Assembly: GCA_017647145.1 (NCBI GenBank)
Contig: JAGCLD010000007.1
Span: 62,001-126,000 of the forward strand
DNA from: Paludibacteraceae bacterium
GTDB lineage: Bacteria > Bacteroidota > Bacteroidia > Bacteroidales > Paludibacteraceae
Direction of reading: 5' to 3'
Length of the DNA: 64,000 nucleotides
Below are positions 8,484-17,080 of this stretch, in pieces; position 1 is the first letter of the stretch, and the number at the start of each line of letters is the position of its first letter. Made by a program: the position numbers and the translations under genes. Under the pieces are notes generated by a model that was not told where the DNA came from, did not search any database, and saw only the letters and a program-made list of their open reading frames with translations.

Positions 8484-9779
8484 TTATACTGTGTCCAAAT
8501 CATCTGTGTCCAAATCAAGGTCGGTATCCACATCGTCTTCCAAATCTATCACCTTTAAATCTTTGTCCTCCTCTTCTTGCAATTCTTCCACCTCCTTTTC
8601 TTGTTGAGCTGCTTCATATTGCATTTCCACATCATTGCTTAGTGCCAGCAGTACCCCCATGTTCAGGCTCGTAATCAAGATAGATGTTCCCCCATGTCCA
8701 ATCAGCGGGAGACCTTGTCCGGTGACAGGCATTAAGTCCAGCACTACCCACACATTGACTAGTACTTGGAGAATCATCATGAGTGTGAGTCCTATTGACG
8801 CCAGTACCGTATAAGCACTACCTGAGCGTATGGCCATCCTACCCACTCTAAAGAACAATGCCATATAGAGCATCAGTACAAAGACCCCTCCTATCAGTCC
8901 GTATTCTTCCACTATAATCGTAAATATAGAGTCAGCAAAAGCCAAAGGCACATAGTCTCTTTGGATACTATTTCCAGGTCCCACACCAAAGAGACCTCCC
9001 CGCGCTATAGCAATCTTCCCATGTGTAATTTGCTTATGCATATCATCCATAGGATTAATTACTTTTTGGTCAGTATCCACATACTTTCTTTCCACCCGAT
9101 TGACCCATGTGTTCACACGTTCCAATGGTTCCGGAATCTTATCCGCCGGAATTACTTTGACCACGAAATAGAGTGCAAAACACAACGCAAGAGCCGACAG
9201 TACCAGGAAGGATATTCTACGCCACTTCTTCGCCAAATCAGAGAACATGAGCATCACAATCACCACAATGCCAATTAATGCCACAGTAGAGAAGTTAGAC
9301 GGCAATATAGGCATGCATATACCTATAGCGCACAGAATAACCGCCCAGTAGATTTTAGAGTCTTCGAGTTTACCAACTCTCGATAAGAGGTCGGCTATGA
9401 TCAGTACCAATCCCAGTTTAGCCCCTTCCGAAGGCTGGAAGGTCACCAATATATGTACCCAACGGAGTGCACCATTAAGCTTTACCCCAATACCCGGCAC
9501 ATACATCAGACACAATGCTACAAAGAAGGCAATGCCCACAATGTAACCAAACAGACGTATGAACTTTACTGAACACATATGTAGTGCCCATGCAAAGAAT
9601 CCTCCCAGAACCAAATAGAAGATGTGTTCCATGATAGGTTTCAAATGCGAAGTTCCGTCTTGATAGACAAAGAAACTACTTGCACTAAACATCACGATGG
9701 TAGATACCACACACAATAGCATGTAGATACCCCATATACCTTGGTCTCCCTTAAAATATTTCCTCAAGAAACTATTCAT
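8484..9779 (-). CDS. ftsW: FtsW, SEDS-family septal glycosyltransferase
   Basis: A polytopic SEDS protein that polymerises lipid II at the division site together with a class B PBP. About ten transmembrane segments span residues 15-380, and the family region LPLIGHGGTSILITSLNMG is present near residue 360. FtsW rather than RodA is inferred from murG as the next gene. The last 40 residues are extremely acidic, rich in Asp and Glu (EEEDKDLKVIDLEDDVDTD), and form a disordered cytoplasmic tail. The stop overlaps nothing downstream. The start overlaps the stop of the DUF4924 gene by one base, so the two are likely translationally coupled. Confidence 0.93.
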   Translation of the reverse strand: MNSFLRKYFKGDQGIWGIYMLLCVVSTIVMFSASSFFVYQDGTSHLKPIMEHIFYLVLGGFFAWALHMCSVKFIRLFGYIVGIAFFVALCLMYVPGIGVKLNGALRWVHILVTFQPSEGAKLGLVLIIADLLSRVGKLEDSKIYWAVILCAIGICMPILPSNFSTVALIGIVVIVMLMFSDLAKKWRRISFLVLSALALCFALYFVVKVIPADKIPEPLERVNTWVNRVERKYVDTDQKVINPMDDMHKQITHGKIAIARGGLFGVGPGNSIQRDYVPLAFADSIFTIIVEEYGLIGGVFVLMLYMALFFRVGRMAIRSGSAYTVLASIGLTLMMILQVLVNVWVVLDLMPVTGQGLPLIGHGGTSILITSLNMGVLLALSNDVEMQYEAAQQEKEVEELQEEEDKDLKVIDLEDDVDTDLDLDTDDLDTV

Positions 9780-10312
9780 TACTGTTCTTTAAGATTTTCA
9801 TTGTAAGCAGCAACCAACATAGACACTAATTTAGACACTTCTTGCTGTGTGTTCAAAGTATCTTGCGCCACTTCTTTTTGTTGTCGTTTAAGTTGCATTA
9901 TTCCATAGAGGAAGACGAAGCATATTTCCACATCGCCACATTGTGCATCTGCCGACTTGCTTTTCAGTAGTTGAAGTGCAGGCAAGAGTTGGTAGAACTT
10001 CGCATTGTATGCCGGCATTTGTCCTTCTTGCAAGCATGCCAGGTGCAGTTCTTCCAGTTCATTGAGTGTATTTTTGACCAGTTGTACATGACCTTTCTCC
10101 ATCACTCCCTCTTCCCTCATCATGTCAATCAAGCTTTCGTACCACTCATAAATTTGTTTTCTCTGTTCCCCTTGTGCCTGATATCCCTCTACAACACATT
10201 GGTCGATACGCTCCATATCTGCATTCAGCGCGCGAATCAAGTCTTCCACGTGCCACATATAGAGCAGATATTCCGCCACATTCGTTTTCTTCAGTTGCTT
10301 AGCTATTAACAT
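9779..10312 (-). CDS. DUF4924 family protein
   Basis: A cytosolic, mostly helical protein of 177 residues. The N-terminus (KTNVAEYLLYMWHVEDLIRA) matches the DUF4924 family, a Bacteroidota-specific group of unknown function. It overlaps the upstream S4-domain gene by 14 bases and ftsW by one base, so it is translated as part of the argS operon. Neighbouring ftsW and murG might suggest an envelope link, but argS and mutS2 in the same transcript show the operon is mixed. No catalytic motif is visible. Confidence 0.8.
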   Translation of the reverse strand: MLIAKQLKKTNVAEYLLYMWHVEDLIRALNADMERIDQCVVEGYQAQGEQRKQIYEWYESLIDMMREEGVMEKGHVQLVKNTLNELEELHLACLQEGQMPAYNAKFYQLLPALQLLKSKSADAQCGDVEICFVFLYGIMQLKRQQKEVAQDTLNTQQEVSKLVSMLVAAYNENLKEQ

Positions 10313-10727
10313 CTTCGTCTAGTTCAAAATCATCCATGTCATCTATCCAGTCCGTAGGGTCAATGAACATCTCCAAGTCACGTCTTTCCTTCTTTGTGGG
10401 TCTTCCTGTTCCTCTTGCCCTTCCCGCAGCGTGTGCGAGTCTGTTGAGTTCTAATAGTTGTAATTGGTCGGGAGCAGTGACATCCAGCATAAAGTCAGGC
10501 ACCAGTTTAGCTGCCATTCTATTGTGTGCCAATGCCAGTACTTTATAGGAGAAGGTGATAGGCGCACGTCTAAGATGATAGACCTCTCCCACCTTCACTA
10601 CATGTGAGGGTTTGAGCGTCTGTCCGTTGCATGAGACCTTACCTTTCTTGCATGCCTCCGCTGCCAGACTCCTTGTTTTGTAGAGTCTGACTGCCCAGAG
10701 CCATTTGTCAATGCGCACTTCTGCCAT
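10299..10727 (-). CDS. S4-domain RNA-binding protein (Hsp15-like)
   Basis: Residues 4-70 form an S4 RNA-binding domain: VRIDKWLWAVRLYKTRSLA, then a conserved block containing KVSCNGQTLKPSHVVKVGE. This is the layout of Hsp15/HslR, which binds stalled 50S subunits carrying nascent chains. A basic RARGTGRPTKKERRDLE segment follows, as in that family, and the tail is acidic. The stop of argS lies one base upstream. The role in ribosome recycling is inferred from the family. Confidence 0.85.
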   Translation of the reverse strand: MAEVRIDKWLWAVRLYKTRSLAAEACKKGKVSCNGQTLKPSHVVKVGEVYHLRRAPITFSYKVLALAHNRMAAKLVPDFMLDVTAPDQLQLLELNRLAHAAGRARGTGRPTKKERRDLEMFIDPTDWIDDMDDFELDEDVNS

Positions 10728-10728
10728 C

Positions 10729-12543
10729 TTACATACGTTCGGGTACTTCTATACCCAATAATCCCATTGCGCTCTTGATGACCTTTGCCACATTAGCAGA
10801 GAGCGTGATACGCATTTGTTTCACAGCCTCATCCGTTTCTCCCAATATGGTGTAGTCATGGTAGAATTGGTTGTATTCTTTTACCAAGTCATAGGTGTAA
10901 TTAGCGATTACAGCCGGGCTAAATTCAGTACCCGCTTCTCTGACTACTTCCGGATAGTTGCCTAATAATTGAATCAATTGTATTTCCTTTTCTTTCAAAG
11001 GCACGTTCACATCTACCTGACCTGCTTTGATGCCTTGTGTTTCAGCCTTGCGCAATACAGAACGAATACGTGCATAGGTATATTGAATAAACGGACCTGT
11101 GTTACCATTAAAGTCGATGGACTCTTTTGGATTGAACAACATGTTTTTACGTGGGTCCACTTTCAAGATGAAGTATTTCAATGCACCTAAGCCTACCACT
11201 CGAGACACTTCTGCGATTTCTTGTTCAGAACATTCTTCCAGTTTTCCGAGTTCTTGTGTAGTTTCGCGTGCAGTATCAATCATATCTTGAGCGAGGTCGT
11301 CGGCGTCAACGACTGTTCCCTCACGGCTTTTCATTTTGCCTTCCGGAAGTTCCACCATACCATACGAGAAGTGAACTAATTCCTTACCCCATTTGAATCC
11401 CAATTTATCCAAGAGGATAGACAATACTTGGAAGTGATAGTTTTGTTCATTACCCACTACATAGACCATTTTATCGATAGGATAGTCGTCAAAGCGTAGT
11501 TTAGCTGTACCGATGTCTTGTGTCATATATACCGAAGTACCATCTGTGCGTAGGAGTAACTTTTCGTCAAGTCCTTCCGGCTTAAGGTCGGCCCACACGG
11601 AGCCATCTTCACGTTGATAGAACACTCCGTTTTTAAGTCCTTCTTCCACTTTGGCTTTACCAATCAAATATGTGTCAGACTCATAGTAGATCTTATCAAA
11701 GTCAACTCCCAACAATTTATATGTAGCATCAAATCCCTCATACACCCATTGGTTCATTGTTTTCCAGAGTTCACGCACTTCTTCGTCTCCCTGTTCCCAC
11801 TTGAGCAACATTGCTTGTGCTTCCTTCATCAGCGGAGCTTCACGTTTAGCCGTTTCCTCATCCATGTGTTGTTCTTCCATGAGTTGGCGTACTTGTTTTT
11901 TGTATTCCACATCAAACTTGACGTAGTAGTCGCCCACGAGGTGGTCGCCTTTTTTTCCACTCGAAGCAGGTGTTTCGTTATTGCCAAAGAGTTTCCATGC
12001 AAGCATAGACTTACAGATGTGAATACCTCTGTCATTGACAATATTTGTTTTCACCACTTTCCATCCATTTGCTTTTTGTATTTCAGAGATACTGTATCCC
12101 AACAAGTTGTTGCGTATGTGTCCGAGGTGAAGTGGCTTATTGGTGTTAGGAGATGAGTATTCCACCATCATTAGTGGTGCTTGTTCATTAGCCTGACGAT
12201 GGCCATAATTTTCTGTTTGTGTGATGGTGTTCAGGCGGGTGTTCCAATAAGACTCTGCAATGACAATGTTCAAGAAACCTTTAATGACGTTGTATCCCGC
12301 CACATATTCCGGGTGTTGTTCTTGCAGATATGCTCCCAGTTCTTGTCCTACCTGTTCCGGTGATTTTCTTGCCATTTTGACAAATGGGAATATCACTACC
12401 GTCAAGTGTCCTTCAAACTCTTTTTTTGTTTTTTGCACTTGTACTTGATTGATTTCCACATCTGCACCATAGAGTGCTTTAACCGCAGCTTGTACCCCTT
12501 TCGCTAACAATGCTTCCATATTCTGTATGTTTTTATTATTCAA
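10729..12543 (-). CDS. argS: Arginyl-tRNA synthetase
   Basis: Class I aminoacyl-tRNA synthetase charging tRNA-Arg. The N-terminal Add1 domain covers about residues 10-110. The HIGH-type motif appears as HLGHIRNNLLG near residue 137. The KMSKS-equivalent loop is GKMKSREGTVVDADDL near 402. The C-terminal DALR anticodon-binding domain ends in GLLGIEVPERM, as usual. The second Met (MEALLAKG) could also be the start. It is the first gene of a six-gene operon and has a clear promoter. Confidence 0.96.
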   Translation of the reverse strand: MNNKNIQNMEALLAKGVQAAVKALYGADVEINQVQVQKTKKEFEGHLTVVIFPFVKMARKSPEQVGQELGAYLQEQHPEYVAGYNVIKGFLNIVIAESYWNTRLNTITQTENYGHRQANEQAPLMMVEYSSPNTNKPLHLGHIRNNLLGYSISEIQKANGWKVVKTNIVNDRGIHICKSMLAWKLFGNNETPASSGKKGDHLVGDYYVKFDVEYKKQVRQLMEEQHMDEETAKREAPLMKEAQAMLLKWEQGDEEVRELWKTMNQWVYEGFDATYKLLGVDFDKIYYESDTYLIGKAKVEEGLKNGVFYQREDGSVWADLKPEGLDEKLLLRTDGTSVYMTQDIGTAKLRFDDYPIDKMVYVVGNEQNYHFQVLSILLDKLGFKWGKELVHFSYGMVELPEGKMKSREGTVVDADDLAQDMIDTARETTQELGKLEECSEQEIAEVSRVVGLGALKYFILKVDPRKNMLFNPKESIDFNGNTGPFIQYTYARIRSVLRKAETQGIKAGQVDVNVPLKEKEIQLIQLLGNYPEVVREAGTEFSPAVIANYTYDLVKEYNQFYHDYTILGETDEAVKQMRITLSANVAKVIKSAMGLLGIEVPERM

Positions 12544-12606
12544 TATTCTATATTTAGTTATCGTTTGAGACTTTGGACAGTTCTTTTTGGTTTATCCAAA
12601 TTCATG

Positions 12607-12638
12607 CAAAGATAGTGTAAGGAGAGCGAAATGCCAAA
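12607..12638 (-). promoter_or_regulatory. Promoter of the argS-mutS2 operon
   Basis: On the minus strand TTTG (12635-12638), 20-base spacer, TATCTTTG (12607-12614): a full match to the Bacteroidota pattern, 64 bases before the argS start. Confidence 0.8.
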
Positions 12639-12688
12639 TTTATTTACTTATAGCAGTATAAATCCGTTTTTTATCCGGAGTGCATCTA

Positions 12689-12798
12689 GTTCCTATCTTT
12701 ATCCTACGTGTATCCTACGTGTATCCTACGTGTATCCTACGTGTATCCTACGTGTATCTTACGTGTATGGGAGGTAGGTGGGAGGTAGGTGTTGGTCA
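12689..12798. repeat. 11-bp-period array 1 (TATCCTACGTG units)
   Basis: Ten consecutive 11-base units. One GTTCCTATCTT is followed by five exact TATCCTACGTG (12700-12754), one TATCTTACGTG, then TATGGGAGGTA, GGTGGGAGGTA and GGTGTTGGTCA. The core TCCTA stays in register in the first units and the last units keep the 11-base step with another core. It lies between the argS promoter and cassette A. The rest of 12799-13069 holds only short TTAACAT inverted repeats and a TATATTTG -7 box at 12941. Confidence 0.9.
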
Positions 12799-12940
12799 TT
12801 CGGGGGATGTGTTTGTTGGCGTAAGGGTGGAGGGGAGGAGGTGTGTTAATGTTATTAACATTACACATGGCTTATGTTAAACATCTATAAAAGTCGTACT
12901 TTTACCCCCCCCATTAACATCTTTTAACATATACTATTCG

Positions 12941-12948
12941 TATATTTG
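12941..12948 (+). promoter_or_regulatory. Possible -7 box for cassette A
   Basis: TATATTTG fits TAnnTTTG and lies 122 bases before the start at 13070. No good -33 TTTG stands at the right distance, so the call is weak. Confidence 0.35.
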
Positions 12949-13069
12949 CAGGAATCCGAGCAGGGACTATGCCCATGCTTGAAGGAAATGTCTGCCGGCG
13001 AGCCCCTCCCTTATATGTGACTTCGCCCAAGCAGGCTTGATAAAACTAACCATCAAAAACGCCCAACCC

Positions 13070-16000
13070 ATGAAGAAACTTCGATTGTCAAGCGGTCTTG
13101 TCGTCCCCTTAAGGGTCACATTATGCCTTATTATGATAGTCCTCACCACGGATGTGTGGGGACAGTTAGTTACCAGTACCAGAACTTGGACCGGAGCAGC
13201 CAATGCTTCTTGGGACAATACACAGAATTGGGACCCGAAAACTTTGCCCGATAACAATACCGATGTGATTATTCCTGCCGGGCTTGAATACTATCCTGAA
13301 TGCACAGCGAGCAGCGTGTGTCGCAACATCTACCTTGCGGCAGGTGCACGACTGGGCAATCAATATTGGCTCACTTATGAGAAGGCATTTGTAGATGTGA
13401 GCATTCCAACCAACAGATATGTGCGCATCACCCCTCCGCTGAAGGAGACCTATTCCGGGGACTTCTTTACCCAAGAGCAAGGAGGAGAGTGGGATGAGTT
13501 CACAGCCGCTTCCTACGAACCTACCGAAGGCCCTACGGGTAAAAACCGCGTCTATCCGGGTGCGACCTATCAAAGCGTGTATTCAGAAGTAAGTGCGCAA
13601 AGAGGCAATTATGGCGAAACATCCGTTTCTACCTTAGAGAGCGGATGGTCAGATCCAAAGAATGCACTCAACACCCTCTACCAGCCTTTGCAAGCCTTAG
13701 ATGTGTGGGTGGATAATGACCAAAAAGAAACAGCCACTTTTCGTTTTCCAAGCGAAGAGACCGAATATCTCTACTTTGACCAGCACGGCAAAGCCCAAAG
13801 TTTTGGCGAAACCACGGCGCGCACTGACGCAAGCGGTAAGTTTGTGTATGACGAGGCTTACCCTGATGGAAACATGGAATTGCAGTATTGGAGAGAAGCC
13901 GGTTCGGAATTTCCATTGTTCTGCATAGGAAACCCGTCTATGGCTTACTTGGATGTAGAAGAATTTCTCAAAGAAAATAAGGACAATATTACACCCTTCA
14001 TTTACCTACATAATGATAATGAAGAAAACGAAGGTAGAGGCACCGAAACCATATTGTATTATAACGAAGTGCATAACCAACTCATCCAAGTGCCTTTTGT
14101 AGAAGACGGCACAATGCCCGAGACCAAGGATGAACCGATAGTAGCCGACAACAATCCCCTCCGCTATATAAAACCCACACAGGGATTTAGAGTGATGTCG
14201 GGAGGCACCACCTTACATGCAGTAGAACCCGGATTGATTGGAAGTACTAAAGGGGCAGAATGCACATACCGCACAAGAGAGATATATACAACAAATGGAA
14301 GTGCTAATCCTTCAAGCAACTACACTACAAGCGATTTTGTCATGTCCATCGCAGTTGATCCCAACGACCCCACACGTATTGAGATTTGCAATTTGGCAAA
14401 TCAAGGGAATGTGCTTGCTACAATTGACCCTGAGAATAAAACTATCACCATAAAGAATGGTACTCCCATTCGTTTTATAGACAATTCTTGGTCCAATCTT
14501 GAGAATACTTCTAGTGGCGATATTCTCTACATCTACGGATGTGATCCAACCATGGACGGAGCTGTGGATGGAATTAAATTTTCAGATTATGTTAACTATG
14601 GTTCAATTAAACCAAGTTGGTTTACAACTGAACAGCTATATACGAAATACGTAACCAATTTAGGTAAGGACATAGTGTTTGAGTACAACATTGAAGAAGA
14701 TAAAATTACTCTTGAGCAAATAAATCCTTTCGTCATCTACAGCAAAGAGATGTACGAGGCAATTAAGAACAATACTACACCTAATATTCCTTACAAAAAA
14801 AGCAGTACACTAGGCTTTGAAAGCCTCCAGTTATGTGTAGCGCACTTTGTGTATGATCAAATCAGATTATCTAAAGAGAACCCCGGTGACGAAGGTTTTA
14901 TTTTGTCACAAGCAGAATTAGACAAAATAGAAGGGAAGTATGAAAGTAATGTGTATACCAACAGAAGCGTTGATGGCATTACTCAAGGAAGTTATAGAGG
15001 AATCACCCTACAGCACATTAAAGGAACACGTGACCAAATATACATTAATGGTATCTTTCCCAATGCTAGAAGTAATGTAATGGGAACCATTAAACGTAAT
15101 GGTAATAGTTTTAGTTTATTTATTACCCAAGGACAAATCGTAAATCTGACCAATCCGGACGACCCATCTCAAAATTATCATTTGTATCTCCTAAACGGAA
15201 CCAACAGAACTGATTTAGAGTTGACTTGGGATGCTTCACTTTCAAAATGGTCAGCTACAAATCAAGCTCAAATCTCAAGACAAAATAGTAATGATCCACC
15301 TTATCTGTATCTAAGAGAACAAAATAACAGATATTTCTCTCTCACTCACACGGGCGGTTTAGACAGCGACGACGGGGACGCCAGTATTGAAAACGAGATA
15401 ACTGCCAGTCAGAATAAAAACCTTTTGACTTTGGAATTTACCCCGTCAATGTTTGTAACCAATCCAAGCATCAGTCCGTCAGCTACACCGCAACAAAGAA
15501 AAGTGCAGGCGAAAGAGGCATCATCCCTTATCACCATCACTGCACAAGGGGAAGAGTATAGCGGAAGCACGCTCCTCGTGAAGAGCGAGAAAGGACGCAA
15601 AGGCTACTCCAACCGAGAAGATGCACCGCTGGCGGACATCAGCGAACAAAAATTCTGCATGGCTTCACTGGCAGGAGAGCAAGTGGTGGGCGTGAACGTG
15701 TTTGACGAGATTGACATCATTCCGCTTTACATCAAAGGCGAAGCACAAGCGTTGACCCTCCACATTAACAATATAGAAGCATTGGGTTGGGAGGCTGAGC
15801 TGTATGACGCTGTGGAAGAAAGCAGCACAGCCATCAGCGCAGGGCAATGCGCGATAGAAATACAACTGTACGGCGACCAAGCGGCAGGAAGATTTTTTAT
15901 CCGCAAGAAAAGCGGTGTGAGCACACCCGGGGAAGCCACCGGTGTGGAAGAAGGAAGTGAATGGAGTCCGGCAGCATGGAGTCCGGCAAAAGGAAGCATC

Positions 16001-16183
16001 GTCATCATGAGTCAAGAAGCAGAGATGAGCACAGAGGTGATGGTGAGCAATATGTCGGGACAGACTGTGGTGTATGAAAAAGCCAACAGCATACACACCC
16101 TTAGAAACCTCCTCCCAGGTGTGTATGTCGTGCAGTTGAGAAACGGCAATAAGTATTGGAACAAGAAGTTAGTAGTGGAGTAA
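13070..16183 (+). CDS. Large T9SS-secreted surface protein, cassette A
   Basis: Start placed at 13070 (MKKLRLSSGLVV), giving a normal signal peptide that ends near VWGQ and 1037 residues in total; an in-frame ATG at 13037 lengthens it unnaturally. After the signal comes a domain opening TWTGAANASWDNTQNWDPK and continuing with DVIIPAG, a motif common at the N-terminus of secreted Bacteroidota proteins. The last 75 residues are a type A T9SS sorting domain ending in LLPGVYVVQL and KKLVVE. The first 230 and last 230 residues are strongly alike in the paralogue at 52005-55229; the middle third is unrelated or highly diverged. It is followed after 21 bases by a small protein that is also duplicated. 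The function is unknown; a surface or extracellular role is inferred. Confidence 0.85.
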   Translation: MKKLRLSSGLVVPLRVTLCLIMIVLTTDVWGQLVTSTRTWTGAANASWDNTQNWDPKTLPDNNTDVIIPAGLEYYPECTASSVCRNIYLAAGARLGNQYWLTYEKAFVDVSIPTNRYVRITPPLKETYSGDFFTQEQGGEWDEFTAASYEPTEGPTGKNRVYPGATYQSVYSEVSAQRGNYGETSVSTLESGWSDPKNALNTLYQPLQALDVWVDNDQKETATFRFPSEETEYLYFDQHGKAQSFGETTARTDASGKFVYDEAYPDGNMELQYWREAGSEFPLFCIGNPSMAYLDVEEFLKENKDNITPFIYLHNDNEENEGRGTETILYYNEVHNQLIQVPFVEDGTMPETKDEPIVADNNPLRYIKPTQGFRVMSGGTTLHAVEPGLIGSTKGAECTYRTREIYTTNGSANPSSNYTTSDFVMSIAVDPNDPTRIEICNLANQGNVLATIDPENKTITIKNGTPIRFIDNSWSNLENTSSGDILYIYGCDPTMDGAVDGIKFSDYVNYGSIKPSWFTTEQLYTKYVTNLGKDIVFEYNIEEDKITLEQINPFVIYSKEMYEAIKNNTTPNIPYKKSSTLGFESLQLCVAHFVYDQIRLSKENPGDEGFILSQAELDKIEGKYESNVYTNRSVDGITQGSYRGITLQHIKGTRDQIYINGIFPNARSNVMGTIKRNGNSFSLFITQGQIVNLTNPDDPSQNYHLYLLNGTNRTDLELTWDASLSKWSATNQAQISRQNSNDPPYLYLREQNNRYFSLTHTGGLDSDDGDASIENEITASQNKNLLTLEFTPSMFVTNPSISPSATPQQRKVQAKEASSLITITAQGEEYSGSTLLVKSEKGRKGYSNREDAPLADISEQKFCMASLAGEQVVGVNVFDEIDIIPLYIKGEAQALTLHINNIEALGWEAELYDAVEESSTAISAGQCAIEIQLYGDQAAGRFFIRKKSGVSTPGEATGVEEGSEWSPAAWSPAKGSIVIMSQEAEMSTEVMVSNMSGQTVVYEKANSIHTLRNLLPGVYVVQLRNGNKYWNKKLVVE

Positions 16184-16204
16184 AAAAAACGGAGATTAAA
16201 GAAA

Positions 16205-16864
16205 ATGCAACCCAAAAATAAATTCATCATAGCGATTGCAGGATGTGGCATCCTGCTTATGGGGATGTTGGCAGCAAGCCAGGTAATGCACCACATCTCC
16301 CCCTCCTCATCGCCTTATCAAGCCACACCGATTGTGACGCCCGTAAACGCTTATCGCGTTGGTGGGCATCACTCAACCCTGCCAGCCTCCGATGTGAGTA
16401 ATAATCTTGCTTTGGAGGCTGTAAAGGCGGAGAAAGAAATGTGGAATGCGCAGCAGAGTGCAAAGCGCCCTCAGAACACACAGCCAAGCACCAGCTATAT
16501 AGGAAAAACATTATCACAAGCCCCTATTTCATTGCCCAAGCGCGAGAAAGGAGTGCGTTCTGTGGGAGGAGGAGCCGGAATGAACATAGCAGGAAGCATG
16601 CTTAGTTCATCACCCTCACCATCCGAAAACTTGATTGCACAAGTGCACTACACATTGCCAGCCATGAGAAGCCGGCATACCGAAATAGGGCCGAGGGTAA
16701 GCGCTCCGTTTTCAGAGAGAATGGCGCATGAGGACCTGCAATTACGTGCCAGACCAGGTTCAGGTAGCGGTACGGGTACGGTGGTGCCCACGGGTGAGTG
16801 TCCATGGGTGTTGTTTCTTATTTTTCCAATTATCATTTATCTACGCCGCAGAAGAGGTGTGTGA
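16205..16864 (+). CDS. Small exported protein with Cys-Pro-Trp C-terminal tail, cassette A
   Basis: 219 residues. An N-terminal hydrophobic segment (FIIAIAGCGILLMGMLAA) acts as signal or anchor. The middle is polar and low in structure, with islands shared with the paralogue at 50634-51323: LALEAVKAEKEMW, TSY, RSVGGGAGMN, APFSE and PGSGSG. The C-terminus reads PTGECPWVLF, then a hydrophobic stretch, then YLRRRR. Motif, membrane segment and Arg cluster are the three parts of known sorting tails such as PEP-CTERM and PID-CTERM, but this motif with an invariant Cys is not one I can name. It is cotranscribed with the large cargo gene, 21 bases upstream. Confidence 0.75.
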   Translation: MQPKNKFIIAIAGCGILLMGMLAASQVMHHISPSSSPYQATPIVTPVNAYRVGGHHSTLPASDVSNNLALEAVKAEKEMWNAQQSAKRPQNTQPSTSYIGKTLSQAPISLPKREKGVRSVGGGAGMNIAGSMLSSSPSPSENLIAQVHYTLPAMRSRHTEIGPRVSAPFSERMAHEDLQLRARPGSGSGTGTVVPTGECPWVLFLIFPIIIYLRRRRGV

Positions 16865-16903
16865 GATGCATGCTCCGAGAGCGAAGGTGCTTCGTCGTGT
16901 CGG

Positions 16904-17065
16904 GGAGGATACTCCCCATTCCCGACCTTCGGATTCCCGACCTTTGGTCGCCTACCCGTTGCCTTTCGCTTAGTCGCAAATTTGAATAAATTACTCCCGC
17001 TCGGCATAATTCAAGCAAGCTTGGTTCTGCGCTCACTTACTCGCAATTTGCCCTACCGGATTTGC
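16904..17065. repeat. Dispersed hairpin-type repeats after cassette A
   Basis: 16911-16990 carries a sequence (CCCGACCT..GGTCGCCTACC and CGTTGCCTTTCGCTTA) that recurs at 28703-28760. 16985-17060 (CTCGGCATAATTCAAGCAAG, then CACTTACTCGCAATTTG) is the inverted counterpart of copies at 62562-62790. Both contain nested inverted repeats. No gene is visible between 16865 and 17080. Confidence 0.75.
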
Positions 17066-17080
17066 ATTCTTGACAGTGGA

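Noticed and set aside
12680-12880. 66-residue frame with repeats of YPTCILRVSYV
   Set aside because: It is simply the translation of the 11-bp array; an 11-base unit cycles through all frames and gives a 33-base pseudo-repeat.
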